Positions 33,065-44,252 of a stretch of 64,000 nucleotides of DNA are shown here, in pieces (the stretch's first letter is position 1; the number at the start of each line of letters is the position of its first letter). The notes beneath the pieces are model-generated. The model saw only the letters and a program-made list of their open reading frames with translations. It was not told where the DNA came from and did not search any database. The DNA lies in contig CM055314.2 of the NCBI GenBank assembly GCA_029255685.2, positions 40,613,790-40,677,789 on the forward strand, written 5' to 3'. A program made the translations under genes and the position numbers. The stretch comes from Silene conica. Its lineage: Eukaryota; Streptophyta; Magnoliopsida; Caryophyllales; Caryophyllaceae.

Positions 33065-34017
33065 GTCCTGTTCGCGCATTTTGCTCAATTCGACAAATAA
33101 AATCATTCCCAATCCTTTACCAATCCTTCCTATACATGTTTCTAAGCAATAATTCGACATTTCCAGCATGTATACAACATCAAATAAGCACGAGAACAAT
33201 TATAAAATTATTCATTTCATGAATTAACAACCAAATCCCAAATTTAACCGGCCTTAACATGTATACTCCTTAATCGACTTCCTCATCAAATTCATCATTA
33301 AATCTTCATAAAAATCAGTTTGTATAACATAATAAAAACATTAAGAACTCAATAACCATACTAACTTTCATCCAAACACATCAAAATCACATAATGTGCT
33401 AATTTAGACAAAAAGGCCGAGTTACTCGTGATAGTCACCTTTACTCCGCAAGTTTACCGGGTTCCTCTTCAACAATCACTAGTTCTTCCTCTGGGTTATC
33501 ACAAGTACTACCTAGAAGCACAAAAACACCAATTAGGAGGCTAAAACGTGATTTAGGGCAAAACAGCGTCTTTTTCGACTTTAAGGAAACAGAAATTGAA
33601 AGAGATAGGGAGCTTGCAAATCTCGAGAGGATTCCGAAAATGTAAAGCTTACCTTGATACGAGTTCGGGAAGGGGTCGAGATGTTGATTTTAAGCTTGAT
33701 AAAAAGAGAGAAATGGAGTTTGTGTTTGTTGCTGTGAAATGAAATGGGAAGAATAAGATGTCGATGGATGAGTCCTTATAAGGGTTTTAGGTTGTCCTTT
33801 TAAAAGCATGAGTCGGGTTTGATTTATTGAAGTAAAGCGGAAATTTAAGACGGAATATTATTGAATGCACAAGGCATTCTAAGATTAAATGTTTTTAAGA
33901 CGGAACTTAACGGAAATCTCAATAATATAAATTACGACTATTATTAAAATATTATTAAATTCCAGAAATTACTTTAATTTATTAAATTATTCCTTTACGA
34001 AAATACGGGATGTTACA

Positions 34018-34793
34018 ACATCTACCACATACCACTTCCGTAGCACAAACTTGATCAAGTTGATTTTCATTCTCCACTTTATCCACACGAACTTCTTCAA
34101 CAACGGTAATAGGAATAACAAGTTGCTCACTCCTAGGGTTCCCATAGTTGGCTGTGTAAGTAGCCATGTTCTCTATTAATTGCCAACCCTTGTCGTCGAC
34201 CACATTCACTTGGAACCTCCCTAGTGCGGCAGCATCAAGGATTGCCCTATGCTCATATTATAGCCCGTTGTAAAACTGAGTGCACAAATACCAGCGCTCG
34301 AATCCGTGATGAGGAACTGAGCGAACGAGCTTTTTGAATCTTGCCCATGCTTCACTCAAATTTTCGGTCTTGGCTTGAGAAAAATTTGTAATTTGCCCTC
34401 TCAACGCAGCAGTTCGTTGAGGAGGAAAATATCTTCTATAGAAAGCTATTGCCAAGGTATTCCAATCCACAACCTCGGCAGCTACCATGTCAAGATCTCT
34501 CCACAGTCCTTGGCATCGTCTACTAAGGAAAAAGGAAATAGAAATTCCTTAACCTTATCACGAGTTACTCCGGCGACTAGTGGAATAGTTGAGCAATAAT
34601 CAGTAAAAAGCTCAACATGCTTGGCCGGATCTTCATCTATGTTGCCCTTAAACACATTCCGTTCCACAAGTTGCAAATAGGACGGATGAATACCGAATGT
34701 CCCATCCTTAGTTGCAGGAAGAATAAGTCCCTTAGGCAAGTCGTTTGCACTAGGCTCAGAATGACTCGCGATATTGGGCATACCTGCAAGCAC
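34018..34793 (-). pseudogene. Gypsy-3 gag remnant (Athila-type retrotransposon gag)
   Basis: Recognisable blocks on the minus strand are DLPKGLILPATKDGTFGIHP, FTDYCSTIPLVAGVTRDKVK, the retrotrans_gag core WNTLAIAFYRRYFPPQRTAA, and FKKLVRSVPHHGFERWYLC. The same order is seen in Gypsy-4 gag (from 44253). It is a broken capsid gene of an old Athila-like element. Confidence 0.82.
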
Positions 34794-34829
34794 TAACACT
34801 AGTACAGAAATGTCATTTGCCAACGGTCA

Positions 34830-35060
34830 AAAAGCACATATTGCAACGGTTGCACGACCGTTGTAAATCGGGGCGTTGCCTTAAACAATCACCAACGGCA
34901 ACGGTTATCAACCGTTGCCAAAAGTTATTTTTGGCAACGGTTGCCGTTAGTAACCGTTGCCAAAAGTTGTTTTTTGGCAACGGTTATTAACAACAACCGT
35001 TGCTTATGTATATCAAAGGCAACGGTTAATAACAACAACCGTTACCATTGCTCAATTAAA
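34830..35060. repeat. CACTA-2 left subterminal repeats
   Basis: The word ggcaacggtt and its complement aaccgttgcc alternate in both orientations, so neighbouring copies can pair into hairpins. The same words form the right subterminal region at 38140-38310. Such repeats bind transposase in CACTA elements. Confidence 0.88.
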
Positions 35061-37373
35061 GTTTTAGAAAAAATATATTCCAATAATATATTTTTGGGTT
35101 AATGTAATATTTTTTATTAAGATAATAATTAATTACAAACCAATGTTTATCAAAAATCAACATTACAAAGCAATATCAATACCTAAAGCCAAAGAAAATA
35201 AGCATGTACTAGGATGCAAAAGCTACAAAAAATAAGCATCATCGACGCACCAAAAACCCTATGCACTTACAATAGCAGCAGACCAGCAGACCAGCAGACA
35301 ATTAGACCAACAACAGCGTAGTAGAGCAGCAGTCCAACAACCTAGCAGACCAGCACAACAACAAAAACTGCTCATTGCAGCCTACTTGCAGTTCTCTGCT
35401 AACCATCAATAAGCATACCCTGAACAATGAAGAATGTAAACCTGAAATAAATAGTATGTATCAGATTATCACTATCATAAGTCTAATAAAAGTGGCATAC
35501 AACCTTACACAAGTAATCAAGAGAAAGACACTTTGAGGACGTAAAATATAGGGAAAAAATAGACTACTACTCAAGTTGCAAAATAAAAACCTCGATCAGT
35601 TTAGCACCTGACTAACCAAGTTGCAAAATAAAACCAGGTTTATTCCCACAAAACATAACAATGTTATAAAATAAATTGACCGATGAAACAAATGCAGCAA
35701 GCAGGTTTTGGCAAAAGAGGGACAAAAACCACATGATTATTAAACAATTACAGAAAGTAGCAGAATATGATATCGAACAGCAGCAATATTTATTTTATTA
35801 TGTTTGTTCAAGTCAAACCTGAAGCCTAACTTATTTTCAGTGACATTTTTTCCTTCTATGTCTATTGACTCTATTTTCTAGTGTCATTGACACTTGACAG
35901 TAGCAGGAGCTCAGTACAGTAGTGCACTGATACCGGAGAAACCTGAATTACACAATGATAATCGATGAAACTAAGATAAAATTGGTAAGGAAGCACATGA
36001 TAACCAACAGGAACAGCGACTGAAACACTATAAAACACCCTGCACGAGTCACGAGTCTACAAAAAAAATATGGAAGAAGTTGACTACAACCTTAACAGGA
36101 AACATATCGCAGTCCGCATATGTAGAGAAACTCTCAGTTGTTTTGCTTTATGAAGAATCCGATAATATCAGCGACACCAGCAACACAATATTTGAGCAGA
36201 AAAACGATTTCTTTACTGCATCTCTGCCATGTGAGTCAACTACCTGCAAGTATCGGAAATTGGGACCAACCATAATGGGTGAGGTTGTGTAGAGACAAGA
36301 ACTTAATTTTAGAATCGCCAAGAAGCAAACATCGTCACTTCCATTAGTCATACCACTATATATCATCAGCCCCTCTCTACTCACTACTCACTACTCACTA
36401 AAATATAACATATATATTAAACGGCAAAACAACAACATCAATTCAAACAGCCTTTGTTCCTTTGTTCCTGAATATACAGCTCTGACGAATCATGATCTTG
36501 AAGATGGTAATTGTACTGACAATTATACGAAACAATGCAGTTATCCAAAGCACAAACCTTTAGTCCATATGCCCAAGCTGTCCATTTGTACCTCTTCCCT
36601 AAGAAAATACATTGTTTCTCTCAGTAATGGCCAATGTATGTCTCCACCCACAACATATTTGTACTACTTTCTGTCATGAACACAAAATACAATGAGGTTA
36701 AATGCATATCCCGACAAAGGTGCGTGACTATTAGCAAAGAGTAAATTCAAAATTAAAGCAAGTAGAGGATTTTCCCGATCATGAGGAAACAAGACTTGCA
36801 CGGGCACACTACCACTCCAAATTATTTGGAGTTGCTAAAATTGAAGTTGGAGTGAAAATTAAAAATTAAGGTGGCAAACAAAGAATATAGTCGGTTTAAG
36901 AAACTGAAAAAATTGAAACCCTAATTTAAGATAAAGACGGGTTCAGGGACAAGACAAGTACCTGGAGGAGGAGTAGACGGTTTAGAAAAACAGTGATGAT
37001 AGCGGTGGTGATGGAGCAACGATGGCGTGGTGGAGGACTAGGTGAGAGCAGCGGTGGAGGACCGGACTTTGCGAGTAACGATAGATTGGTTTTGCAATTG
37101 AGATGAGCAGTGGGTTTTGCCCCATGTAATTTGTTGAATATGAGCAATAATTGGAGGAAATTTGGAAACAAATTGAGGAATTAGGATGGTTTACAATTTG
37201 GGGAAAATATAGAAGAGATAGTATTTGCATATAGAAGTGTAATAGAGAAATCAGATGAATCCTTCCATTATTCTAGTTGTAAGAAATCTCAAAATCATCA
37301 TTGAAACTCAAATCAAATGAAGCTGAGAAGTGTCCTGGCTTAGTAAGGACATAACCAACTACTTGTCACTCGT
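35061..37373. other. CACTA-2 interior, no gene recognised
   Basis: It is AT-rich with a short CAG-rich stretch at 35266-35370 (repeated 'cagcagacc' and 'ccaacaac' words). Reading frames on either strand are short and unlike known proteins. A GC-richer block at 36960-37120 (minus) has a proline/serine-rich frame that could be a captured 5' exon; evidence is weak. Confidence 0.4.
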
Positions 37374-37510
37374 TTTCGCATAGGAGGACCTTTCAAGCCA
37401 GGAGGCGGCCTCAAATCACCCCGACCACCACCAGTCATATTGGGAATTGTCATTTGAGCAGGAGGACTTGCTACACCAGCAGGTAATGGTGCAGCACCAA
37501 GTCTAACATA
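37334..37510 (-). pseudogene. exon-like captured gene block in CACTA-2
   Basis: On the minus strand, after a pyrimidine-rich stretch and CTGCAG (37511-37516), a frame reads YVRLGAAPLPAGVASPPAQM then TIPNMTGGGRGDLRPPPGLK and KGPPMRKRVTSSW to a stop at about 37340. The proline/glycine-rich low-complexity sequence and the splice acceptor suggest the last exon of a host gene, perhaps an RNA-associated protein. I cannot name the gene. Capture of host exons is known for CACTA elements. Confidence 0.45.
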
Positions 37511-38139
37511 CTGCAGACAAAACGAAACAACTAACTTCTAAAACCTACCATATCAGTTCTCAAGTTGTCATCTTATTCTCATTAACCAATCAACTCGATA
37601 TTCAAATATCACAATAATCAATTGCATATACCCATCAATTACATTAATAATCAATTGCATATATATAAACCGAATTAAACTTACCCTAAATCAAATTAGG
37701 CAAAGAATTAAATACATATACCAAATTGAACAAGAATTAGTTGCCCAGAAAAATTACCCGATTATATTACTGATTGCGTTGAAGTCGTTGTGGCGACGAT
37801 GAAGAACTATGTATGCGATGTAATTTATTGTTGAAGATCCGAGTAAAATATGCGATGAACGAAGTATATATGTTTATGAAGCGATGAAGATATATTATTT
37901 GCTGATGATAATTGTATAAAATGATATTAGATATTAGATGCTGATGATAATATATGTCTTTTATTTAATTTATAATAATTAATAATTTTAGTATAAATTT
38001 TTATTAGGTAATGAGTGATTAAATATATACGCGATTATTTTGGAAATACGAGTAATATATATAACGTACGTGTTTAGGAAACATGAACATAGCGTCAAAA
38101 TTATATGATTTTGCGCCAAATTTTAGTTAAATAAATGGC
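37511..38139. other. CACTA-2 right interior, no gene seen
   Basis: AT-rich sequence without credible frames. It may be intron or promoter sequence of the captured gene block to the left, read on the minus strand. Confidence 0.4.
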
Positions 38140-38433
38140 AACGGTCAATACAAAACCGTTGCCTTAATTGTGTACAAAAATTACATATGGCAACAGTTTC
38201 TTAGTGGACCGTTGCCATATGAGTTTTTTCTCTATATTTGGCAACTTTTGTTGTTAACAATCGTTGCCTTTTCTAATAGGCAACGGTTATTTTTATTGAC
38301 CGTTGCCATTTGTCCATGCCTAAAGTCATTTCAGCACTAGTGTAAACACTAGGACAAAACGTAAGAACTGCCTCAAGGAATAAATTCCTTGAGACAAAAA
38401 GACAAACAAGATTAAACTATAGAATACACCGTC

Positions 38434-38451
38434 TCCCCGGCAACGGCGCCA
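38434..38451 (-). other. Gypsy-3 primer binding site (Athila type)
   Basis: The minus strand reads TGGCGCCGTTGCCGGGGA just inside the LTR, the usual Athila/Tat primer site (tRNA-Asp type). The Gypsy-4 site at 44078 differs by one base. Confidence 0.88.
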
Positions 38452-38456
38452 AAATT

Positions 38457-39833
38457 TGACACGGCTGTAGCAACCCTATCAAAAATAAAACCTAACCGGT
38501 CTAAACTAAATGTAGCGGAGGTAGTCGGGTATCAAATCCACAGGGAGATGGGAAATTTATAATCTGATCAAGTCCGTCTTAAGTAACCAAAATTGGGGGT
38601 TTAGTGAATCTTGTCGCTAAAATTAAACTACGAAAGGCAGGGAGGAGGAAAAGTAAGAAAAGGAAGCACTAGGATTTTTGGTTCACCATGGCTACTAGGT
38701 CCGGTCTACAAATTTAGGTCACCCTAATTGCGGTTTGTGGGTACAGAAAAGGTCCTTCCGATCCGCTATTCACCCTAGTATTAGCTTCCGCCCTACTTAC
38801 CATAGTCCTAATAATCGTCGCAGAACTACCCCTAAACCAATCTTCCGATCTAGGCCAGGAGGGTTTCTAAACAGTCAATTGAGTGCGTCGACTCAAACAA
38901 TTAACAGAAATCAAAATGCTACGGATACATACAAACCGAAATTCTGGTATCGAAAACTAACAGAACAACCTATGCCATGGCTACCCTAAATCCTAGTACA
39001 AAGATTAGTTACACATGACTAAAAGAGAAACATTAACAACAACGACTTGCATAAATAAAGACATAGCAGAAACTTTATTAAGAATCGAAATAGAAGTAGA
39101 GAACGAAATACCGAAGTTGTTTAACATAGGAAGAATGGAAGAAGGAGAATCCGTTCCGTAAGAAGAGGAAAAGTACAAAAACTAGTAACTAAGAAAATAT
39201 TCTGAAAGAGGAAATAGTGACTAGGGTTTTCTTAACAGAAGAAGATACCCCTGTTCACGCCACTTTTCTGATTTTATATCAAAAACTATTAAACGTAAGA
39301 TGACGTGAACAGGGAAGCTCAACAGGCAGCGAACTCCTCGATCGAGTAGAAAAGTCCTCGATCGAGGATAATATTCAAGTAATAGCTCGATCAAGGAGCC
39401 CAATGTCCTCGATCGAGAGCTTCATCAAGGCAACTTTGTCGACCGAGAATGGGTACCTCTCGAACGAGACATAATGACTAAGCGAGTACTCGATCGACCA
39501 TAAATGAACTCGATCGAGCATCCTTCCTTGATAGAACTGGTCGATCGAGGCATAAACCTCTCAATCGACCGCTTTTGACCACTTCGAACACCTTCCAACC
39601 TTGGAAATCCAATTTACGCGTCTTGGGGCAGCAAATTCTCATTCCGACTTCCTAATGCAAGCTTGAAAGACCGCAAAAAGGCTAATTTGACTCCGCTCCG
39701 GCTCATTCTTGCAAATAATGCGAAACAAACCAAAGTAGACTATTCGGGGGAAAATCATAGCAAAGTACTACGAAAGAGGCGGACAAATGTGTGCTAAAAA
39801 GGCCAAAAAGGTCTATACGAAATGCACACATCA
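38457..39833 (-). repeat. Gypsy-3 5' LTR (1377 bp)
   Basis: On the minus strand it runs TGATGTGTGCATTTCG to CGGCTGTGTCA. Its boundaries are set by the primer site on one side and LINE-2 coding sequence on the other. A TATA-like TATAAAA lies at 39278-39272 (minus), about 60 bp downstream of the CTCGATCGAG cluster. No gene. Confidence 0.82.
39337..39570. repeat. paired CTCGATCGAG words in Gypsy-3 LTR, pitch mostly 20 bp
   Basis: The 10-bp palindrome CTCGATCGAG and variants start at 39337/39357, 39385/39408, 39439/39459, 39489/39509 and about 39540/39560: pairs with pitch 20 (one pair 23). In element orientation the cluster lies just upstream of the TATA-like box. Confidence 0.85.
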
Positions 39834-39899
39834 GATGACATGGTGGATAATGGACTAAGGGTAACACAAAGGGGAAAAAAGAAAAAAAAGCATTCCCCA

Positions 39900-40773
39900 A
39901 AGTGAAACCCTGATATAGTTTTTCGCACAGGACACAAAAGAGGAAATTGCATACTGGAACAATGCAGTATATTGTTTTGTTTTGGGTGCAAACCCTCCTT
40001 GGGAAGTTTTGAATGGCTTTATAAGATGTATCTGGCATAAACACAATATTGATAAAGTTTCTTTCCGAAAAAATGGCATATTCTTGGTGCATTTTAAGGT
40101 TACTAGGGACAAAGATGAACTTTTACAGGCAGGACACTTCATGTTTGACAAGCCCCTGATTGTTAGACCATGGGGTGGGAATGTTGAATTGAGCAAAACA
40201 GATGTTAAAAATGTACCTACATGGTTTCATATCCATAAGTTACCTCTGAATTTCTGGGGAAAGAGTTTACCCACTATTGCAGGTTTATTGGGCAAATATC
40301 AGAAAGCAAACCAAGCAACAACTGGAAGACTAGGCTTGATTTTGCTCGGGTTATGGTTGAAGTTTCTGTGGGCCAATCCTTCCCTAAACAAGTGAAATTT
40401 TTGGATGAAAAGGGCGCAGTGATAGCCTTTGATGTAGAATATGAATGGAAGCCGACTATCTGCAACAAAATGTAAGAGAATAGGTCATAAATAACAGAAT
40501 TGTAGGACAGGGCACCCCCTGCTACCAAACCAGTAGGCCAACCTGTTCCTACTAAAGTCTGGCTACCAGTGAAGCCAAAACCAGTTGTACAGCAAGGACC
40601 CAGTGCAATTACAGGACCCACAGCAGATTCTACTGTAGTTCATATTGCAGATGATACTGAACCACTACTTCCAGTAGTGACACCTCATAAATCTTACAAG
40701 GATGCAGTAACTGATCTTGAGTCTCCCATAATTGGCATAGAAAAAATTAGTAACCCTTCCACATCTAGTCCTA
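39900..40773 (+). pseudogene. LINE-2 ORF1 (DUF4283-like RNA-binding protein) remnant
   Basis: From about 39947 the sequence reads YWNNAVYCFVLGANPPWEVL, then FRKNGIFLVHFKVTRDKDEL, HFMFDKPLIVRPW and VPTWFHIHKLPLNFWG, the DUF4283 core typical of plant L1 ORF1 (nucleic-acid-binding protein of the LINE RNP). After about 40330 the frame shifts. VEYEWKPTICNK near 40436 is the usual lead-in to the CCHC-type knuckle, of which only part remains. The tail to 40773 is low-complexity (PVVQQGPSAITGPT). Stops and frame changes make it a pseudogene. Confidence 0.8.
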
Positions 40774-41096
40774 ATGAATAATATCGGTTTTTGGAATGTT
40801 CGAGGGTTGAATAATGTAAATAAACAGAATACAATAAAATGGTTCCTATGCAATAAACATATTGGCCTTTTTGGTCTTATGGAGACTAAAATAAATGGAG
40901 ATAATGTGAGTCATGTAGCTAATACTATGACTAATGGATGGAGTGTTACAACTAATATTCAATATTAGCATGGAGGAAGGGTTTGACAGCTTTCGAAACC
41001 CAACATCTTTGATGTTCAAGTGCTTCAGACTGATGCACAATGCATTCACAATCAAGTTACTATCAGAGCCAATGCCCAAGTTTTCTATATTACTAT
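40774..41096 (+). pseudogene. LINE-2 ORF2, endonuclease N-terminus
   Basis: It starts MNNIGFWNVRGLNNVNKQNT, the conserved beginning of plant L1 ORF2 with the N and E (LMETK) residues of the endonuclease active site. A stop occurs at 40966-40968 and the frame changes soon after (NIFDVQVLQTDAQCIHNQVT in another frame) before the solo LTR insertion. Confidence 0.85.
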
Positions 41097-42051
41097 TGTT
41101 GGAGCTAGTGTCCTCAACAGTTAGTGCGACAACACGTATAAATCTCTTAAAGGAACACATGGTATACTTTGTATTTTAGCCAGTTGATTCAGGTTTAACA
41201 ATAACGGTTGGCTTGCTAGAAAGTTTGACGTTATTGTCATACAGATGGCGATAATCAACTGGTCCCTAAGAGTCACACCTAAAGGATAGAATCTGAGAGA
41301 TATGATTAGATAAAAATGTAATCATATTGATACCCTATATGACTAAACGGTTAGTCAATGTAATGATGACATAATTATTTAATACTGATTAAATAATATT
41401 AGCTAAGACGAATTAAAATGTTAATTCGTAATTAAATATAAAATGTTATATTTAGTTATGTGTAATGAAATTATTTAATAAAGATTAAATGATTTAATTA
41501 AATATAAAAGGTTATATTTAATTAGTGGATTATAAATATAAGATATTTATAAGATAAAACATTACACAAGAGAGAGCGATATAACCGATTCTATAAAGAT
41601 AGAATTTCGGTCTGAGCAATTATTAAGTTGTTCAGTTGTTATGAAGTGTTGTAGGTAGAACCAAATACTGATTTGGGGAATCCTAGTTGATGTCTAATAG
41701 CAAGGTTGTTTGAAGCTATAAATAGGACATTCACTCTGCACTTAAAGCACAGGAGTTACACGACTACTTCCCTCCTCTCTCTCCCTAGCTTTCATCTTAC
41801 ACAAAATTAATGGTAATTTTGTAGTTTCTAGCTCAGGAAAGGGTATTTCTCAGGACATCTTGGGTGCAACGATTAGGAGGATATCTGTTTTGATATCTGA
41901 TCTTAGGCCTTTGCAAAGACATAAGGTTAATTCTTAATCCCAATCTTTGTATCTTGTTCTTCATTTATGACTATAAATCATACCTTATATATTCGTTATA
42001 ATCCTGCATATAAAGAATTGGGAATATATACAGATATTTTGCCACAACTAT
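41092..42051 (+). mobile_element. solo copia LTR S2 with its 5-bp target duplication
   Basis: The LTR spans 41097-42046 (950 bp), begins TGTTGGAGCTAGTGTCCTC and ends GCCACA. The target duplication actat lies at 41092-41096 and 42047-42051. LINE-2 coding sequence resumes directly. It is a diverged member of the Copia-A/C/D family with the TGTTGGAG type of start and no duplicated start. No internal region remains. Confidence 0.9.
41180..41262. other. nested palindrome in solo LTR S2
   Basis: Outer arms CCAGTTGATT (41180-41189) and AATCAACTGG (41253-41262) pair perfectly. Relative to Copia-A the innermost base of each arm has changed together (C to T, G to A). Inner arms CAATAACG (41199-41206) and CGTTATTG (41229-41236) are perfect. 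Confidence 0.88.
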
Positions 42052-42818
42052 GTGTTATGCCTTTAATTAAGGAGTAGAAAGACGAGCTCTCTGGCAGCAA
42101 CTACGCAATTTTAGCCACTTCTACCAGGGGTCGTGGGCTATTGCAGGGGACTTCAATACAGTTATTACTCCAGAGGAAAGATTGGGAGGTGCTAGAAAAC
42201 AAATTGATATGGATGAATTCGTTGATTGCCTAACTACCTGTGGCATGACTGATATAGCTGCCATAGGGGCTTATTACACTTGGTGTAACAAACGCATTCC
42301 TGCCACAAGAGTGAATAGTAGACTGGACAGGTTCCTTATCAACCAAGAATGGTTAGATACTTACCCTGATATGATGGCTCATTTTCATCCTCCACGTTTA
42401 TTTGATCACTGCCCTTGTACAATGAGTGATATCAAAGTGCAATGTCACAGGAAAGCCAGTTTCAAATACTTCCAAATGTGGGAGCGAGCCCCAACTTACA
42501 TGGCTAATGTCAAGGCCACTAAGGACACCCCCATTGCTGGGTGTAGAATGTTCCCAATTATCAAAAAGCTCAAAGCCCTCAAAGTTCCCCTGAAAAAACT
42601 CAATAGAGAAAGCTTTAGTGACATTGAAAACACCACTTCTACCACTAAACACCATCTGAATGAGGTTCAGAAGTTTCTTGAGAATGATGTCCAGAATGCA
42701 GATCTTATTTTGCAAGAAAGGGAAATTTCTTCAACCCTGACTGAAGTTGCAGAAAGCCAAAACTAGCTTCCTCCAACACAAAGCTAAAATCCAATGGCAG
42801 GAGAAGGGAGATTCTAAT
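42052..42818 (+). pseudogene. LINE-2 ORF2, end of endonuclease domain and linker
   Basis: It contains the GDFN motif (near 42147) followed by EERLGGARKQIDMDEFVDCL, YTWCNKRIPATRVNSRLDRF and the DHCP motif (near 42405) of the L1 endonuclease, then the coiled linker. A frame change occurs near 42742. The piece ends at the Gypsy-4 insertion, whose duplicate ctaat is at 42814-42818. Confidence 0.87.
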
Positions 42819-44072
42819 TGATACGTGCCTATATTACGCATTTTATTTATACTTTCGGCACGTATTTCTATGCATTTTCGTGACTTTTAGTTGCTATTGC
42901 TCCCGAAACGGTTTACTTTGGCATTTCAATGTTTTAAATGTAGGAATATGCGGAAGTGAGCAAAATCGAACTTTAATCGTCCTCCGGAAGCTATTTTGAG
43001 TATTAACGCGAAGCAAGGATCCGGATTCTTAGCCAAGTGGTGCATACGAGCCAATTTAAGGCTGGAACATACAGGAATAGGTCGACCGACCTACTAAAGA
43101 GGTCGACCGACCAGCGCGCCGAATTAAGAAAGCCTGACAACAGCATAAGAGGTCGACCGACCCACATATGAGGTCGACCGACCTGGCGACAGATTCCGCG
43201 ATTTTTATTTTGGCTTTACTCTTTTAATCTTGTAATTAGGAGTCTATTTAAGGACGCCTAAACTTTATAATTAGGTTAAGCAGTCCAGATTAGAGAAAAC
43301 CCCTAAGTTTAGAGAGAAGATTATCCCAAGTTTTCATCTTTGTTCTTAATTTCCAATTAAGTTTTGTAAGTTTGCTACAATTTAATCTTTCCTTGTTAAT
43401 TAACCTTGTTGTTCATCTTATTGTTGTTATTCAATCCATGTTTTTATCTTTTGAATTCTCATCTTTAATTATGTTAATTCCTTTAATGTTCTTCAAATTT
43501 GTTATTGTTAGTTTTATGATTAAGATTATGCATAGCTAATTCCTGTGGTTAGGAATTAGGGGAACCATGGCCAAGACTTGATTTTGATAGTTTTATGATT
43601 TAATTATCAATCCCCCATTGTTGTTGGTGAACTAATTCTTTAAGATTGAAAGATTCTTAGGATTAGTTTAACAACAACTTTGGGATTGCCCTATGAACGA
43701 AAGTTTAGTACTTTTCTAGGAACCCTAAGACCGTAAGGATTGGGTAGAATATTGAACTAAAGGTTTATTCTTTGTTCCTTGGGATTGTGTTGTTTGGTTA
43801 TTTTACCCTTCATTGACTTGTTTTAACAATGGGGAACCGAAGTTCCTAATCTCCTTTTTACTTTGTTTTAATTCTCTTGTTTATTTTGCTATTAGTTGTT
43901 AGTCCCAATCATAAATCAAACCCCCCTTTTTTTGGTTACTTTCAATAGACTTTAAATTCACAAACATAATTAACCTTGTCTCTCTGTGGTTCGACCCTTG
44001 ACTTATCCTATCTAGTTTAAGCTGAGGTTTTTTATAAATCTTATCTTTGGCACCCCTCAACGACGGGTGTCA
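42819..44072 (+). repeat. Gypsy-4 5' LTR (1254 bp)
   Basis: It starts TGATACGTGCC and ends GGGTGTCA. It contains two paired cassettes (43080-43112 and 43151-43183) ending about 60 bp before a TATA-like tatttaa at 43245, suggesting that the cassettes sit in the promoter. No gene. Confidence 0.92.
43080..43183. repeat. two paired GGTCGACCGACC cassettes in Gypsy-4 5' LTR
   Basis: Word starts are at 43080/43101 and 43151/43172, pitch exactly 21 bp, with spacers tactaaaga and cacatatga. The 3' LTR has the same at 53833/53854 and 53904/53925. Confidence 0.93.
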
Positions 44073-44252
44073 AATTTTGGCGCCGTTGTCGGGGAGACGG
44101 TATAATTTTGTTTGTAGATTTTTAGTTTATTTTTCTTGTCTTAAGGAACTTAGGTTCCTTAAGACCGTTACTTACCTTTTCTTCTAGTGTTGTTTTTGCA
44201 TATTAGAAGACAGGATTTTGAGAGGAAGGCTTGAGTACTCTCATATTTAGAC

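Larger units (their letters stand above)
31119..34017 (-). mobile_element. Gypsy-2, Ty3/gypsy element, 5' part only
   Basis: On the minus strand: LTR 34017-31431, primer site, short leader, and the first 49 codons of gag (from 31265) before Gypsy-1 interrupts it at about 31118. The remainder should lie left of the nested stack, outside the window. Its right end sits in Gypsy-3 gag, with acatc as the predicted target duplicate. Confidence 0.83.
31431..34017 (-). repeat. Gypsy-2 5' LTR (2587 bp)
   Basis: On the minus strand it runs from TGTAACATCCCGTATTTTCG to GGGGTCTTACA. No gene is seen. It carries three unusual arrays: hairpin words at 32049-32305, two related blocks of about 185 bp at 32366-32690, and four hairpin cassettes at 32764-33064. 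Confidence 0.85.
34797..38342. mobile_element. CACTA-2, complete non-autonomous CACTA transposon (3546 bp)
   Basis: The termini are CACTAGTACAGAAATG (left) and, inverted, CACTAGTGCTGAAATGAC (right), flanked by the 3-bp duplication taa at 34794-34796 and 38343-38345. Both subterminal regions (34830-35060 and 38140-38310) carry many copies of ggcaacggtt or its complement aaccgttgcc. No transposase is recognisable inside, so the copy would depend on another element. It is inserted in Gypsy-3. Confidence 0.92.
34018..39833 (-). mobile_element. Gypsy-3, Athila-like Ty3/gypsy element, 5' part, interrupted by CACTA-2
   Basis: On the minus strand: LTR 39833-38457, primer site of the Athila type, leader split by CACTA-2, then gag down to 34018, where Gypsy-2 is inserted. 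The rest is outside the window. The gag resembles that of Gypsy-4. Broken, a few disruptions in the visible gag. The right end sits in LINE-2 ORF1-region sequence. Confidence 0.82.

Noticed and set aside
35266-35370. CAG-rich stretch in CACTA-2 as a coding polyglutamine tract
   Set aside because: It is interrupted in every frame and has no flanking gene; it is treated as low-complexity sequence.
39703-40196. Minus-strand frames over LINE-2 ORF1
   Set aside because: The plus strand reads the DUF4283-like ORF1 core; the antisense frames have no recognisable features.
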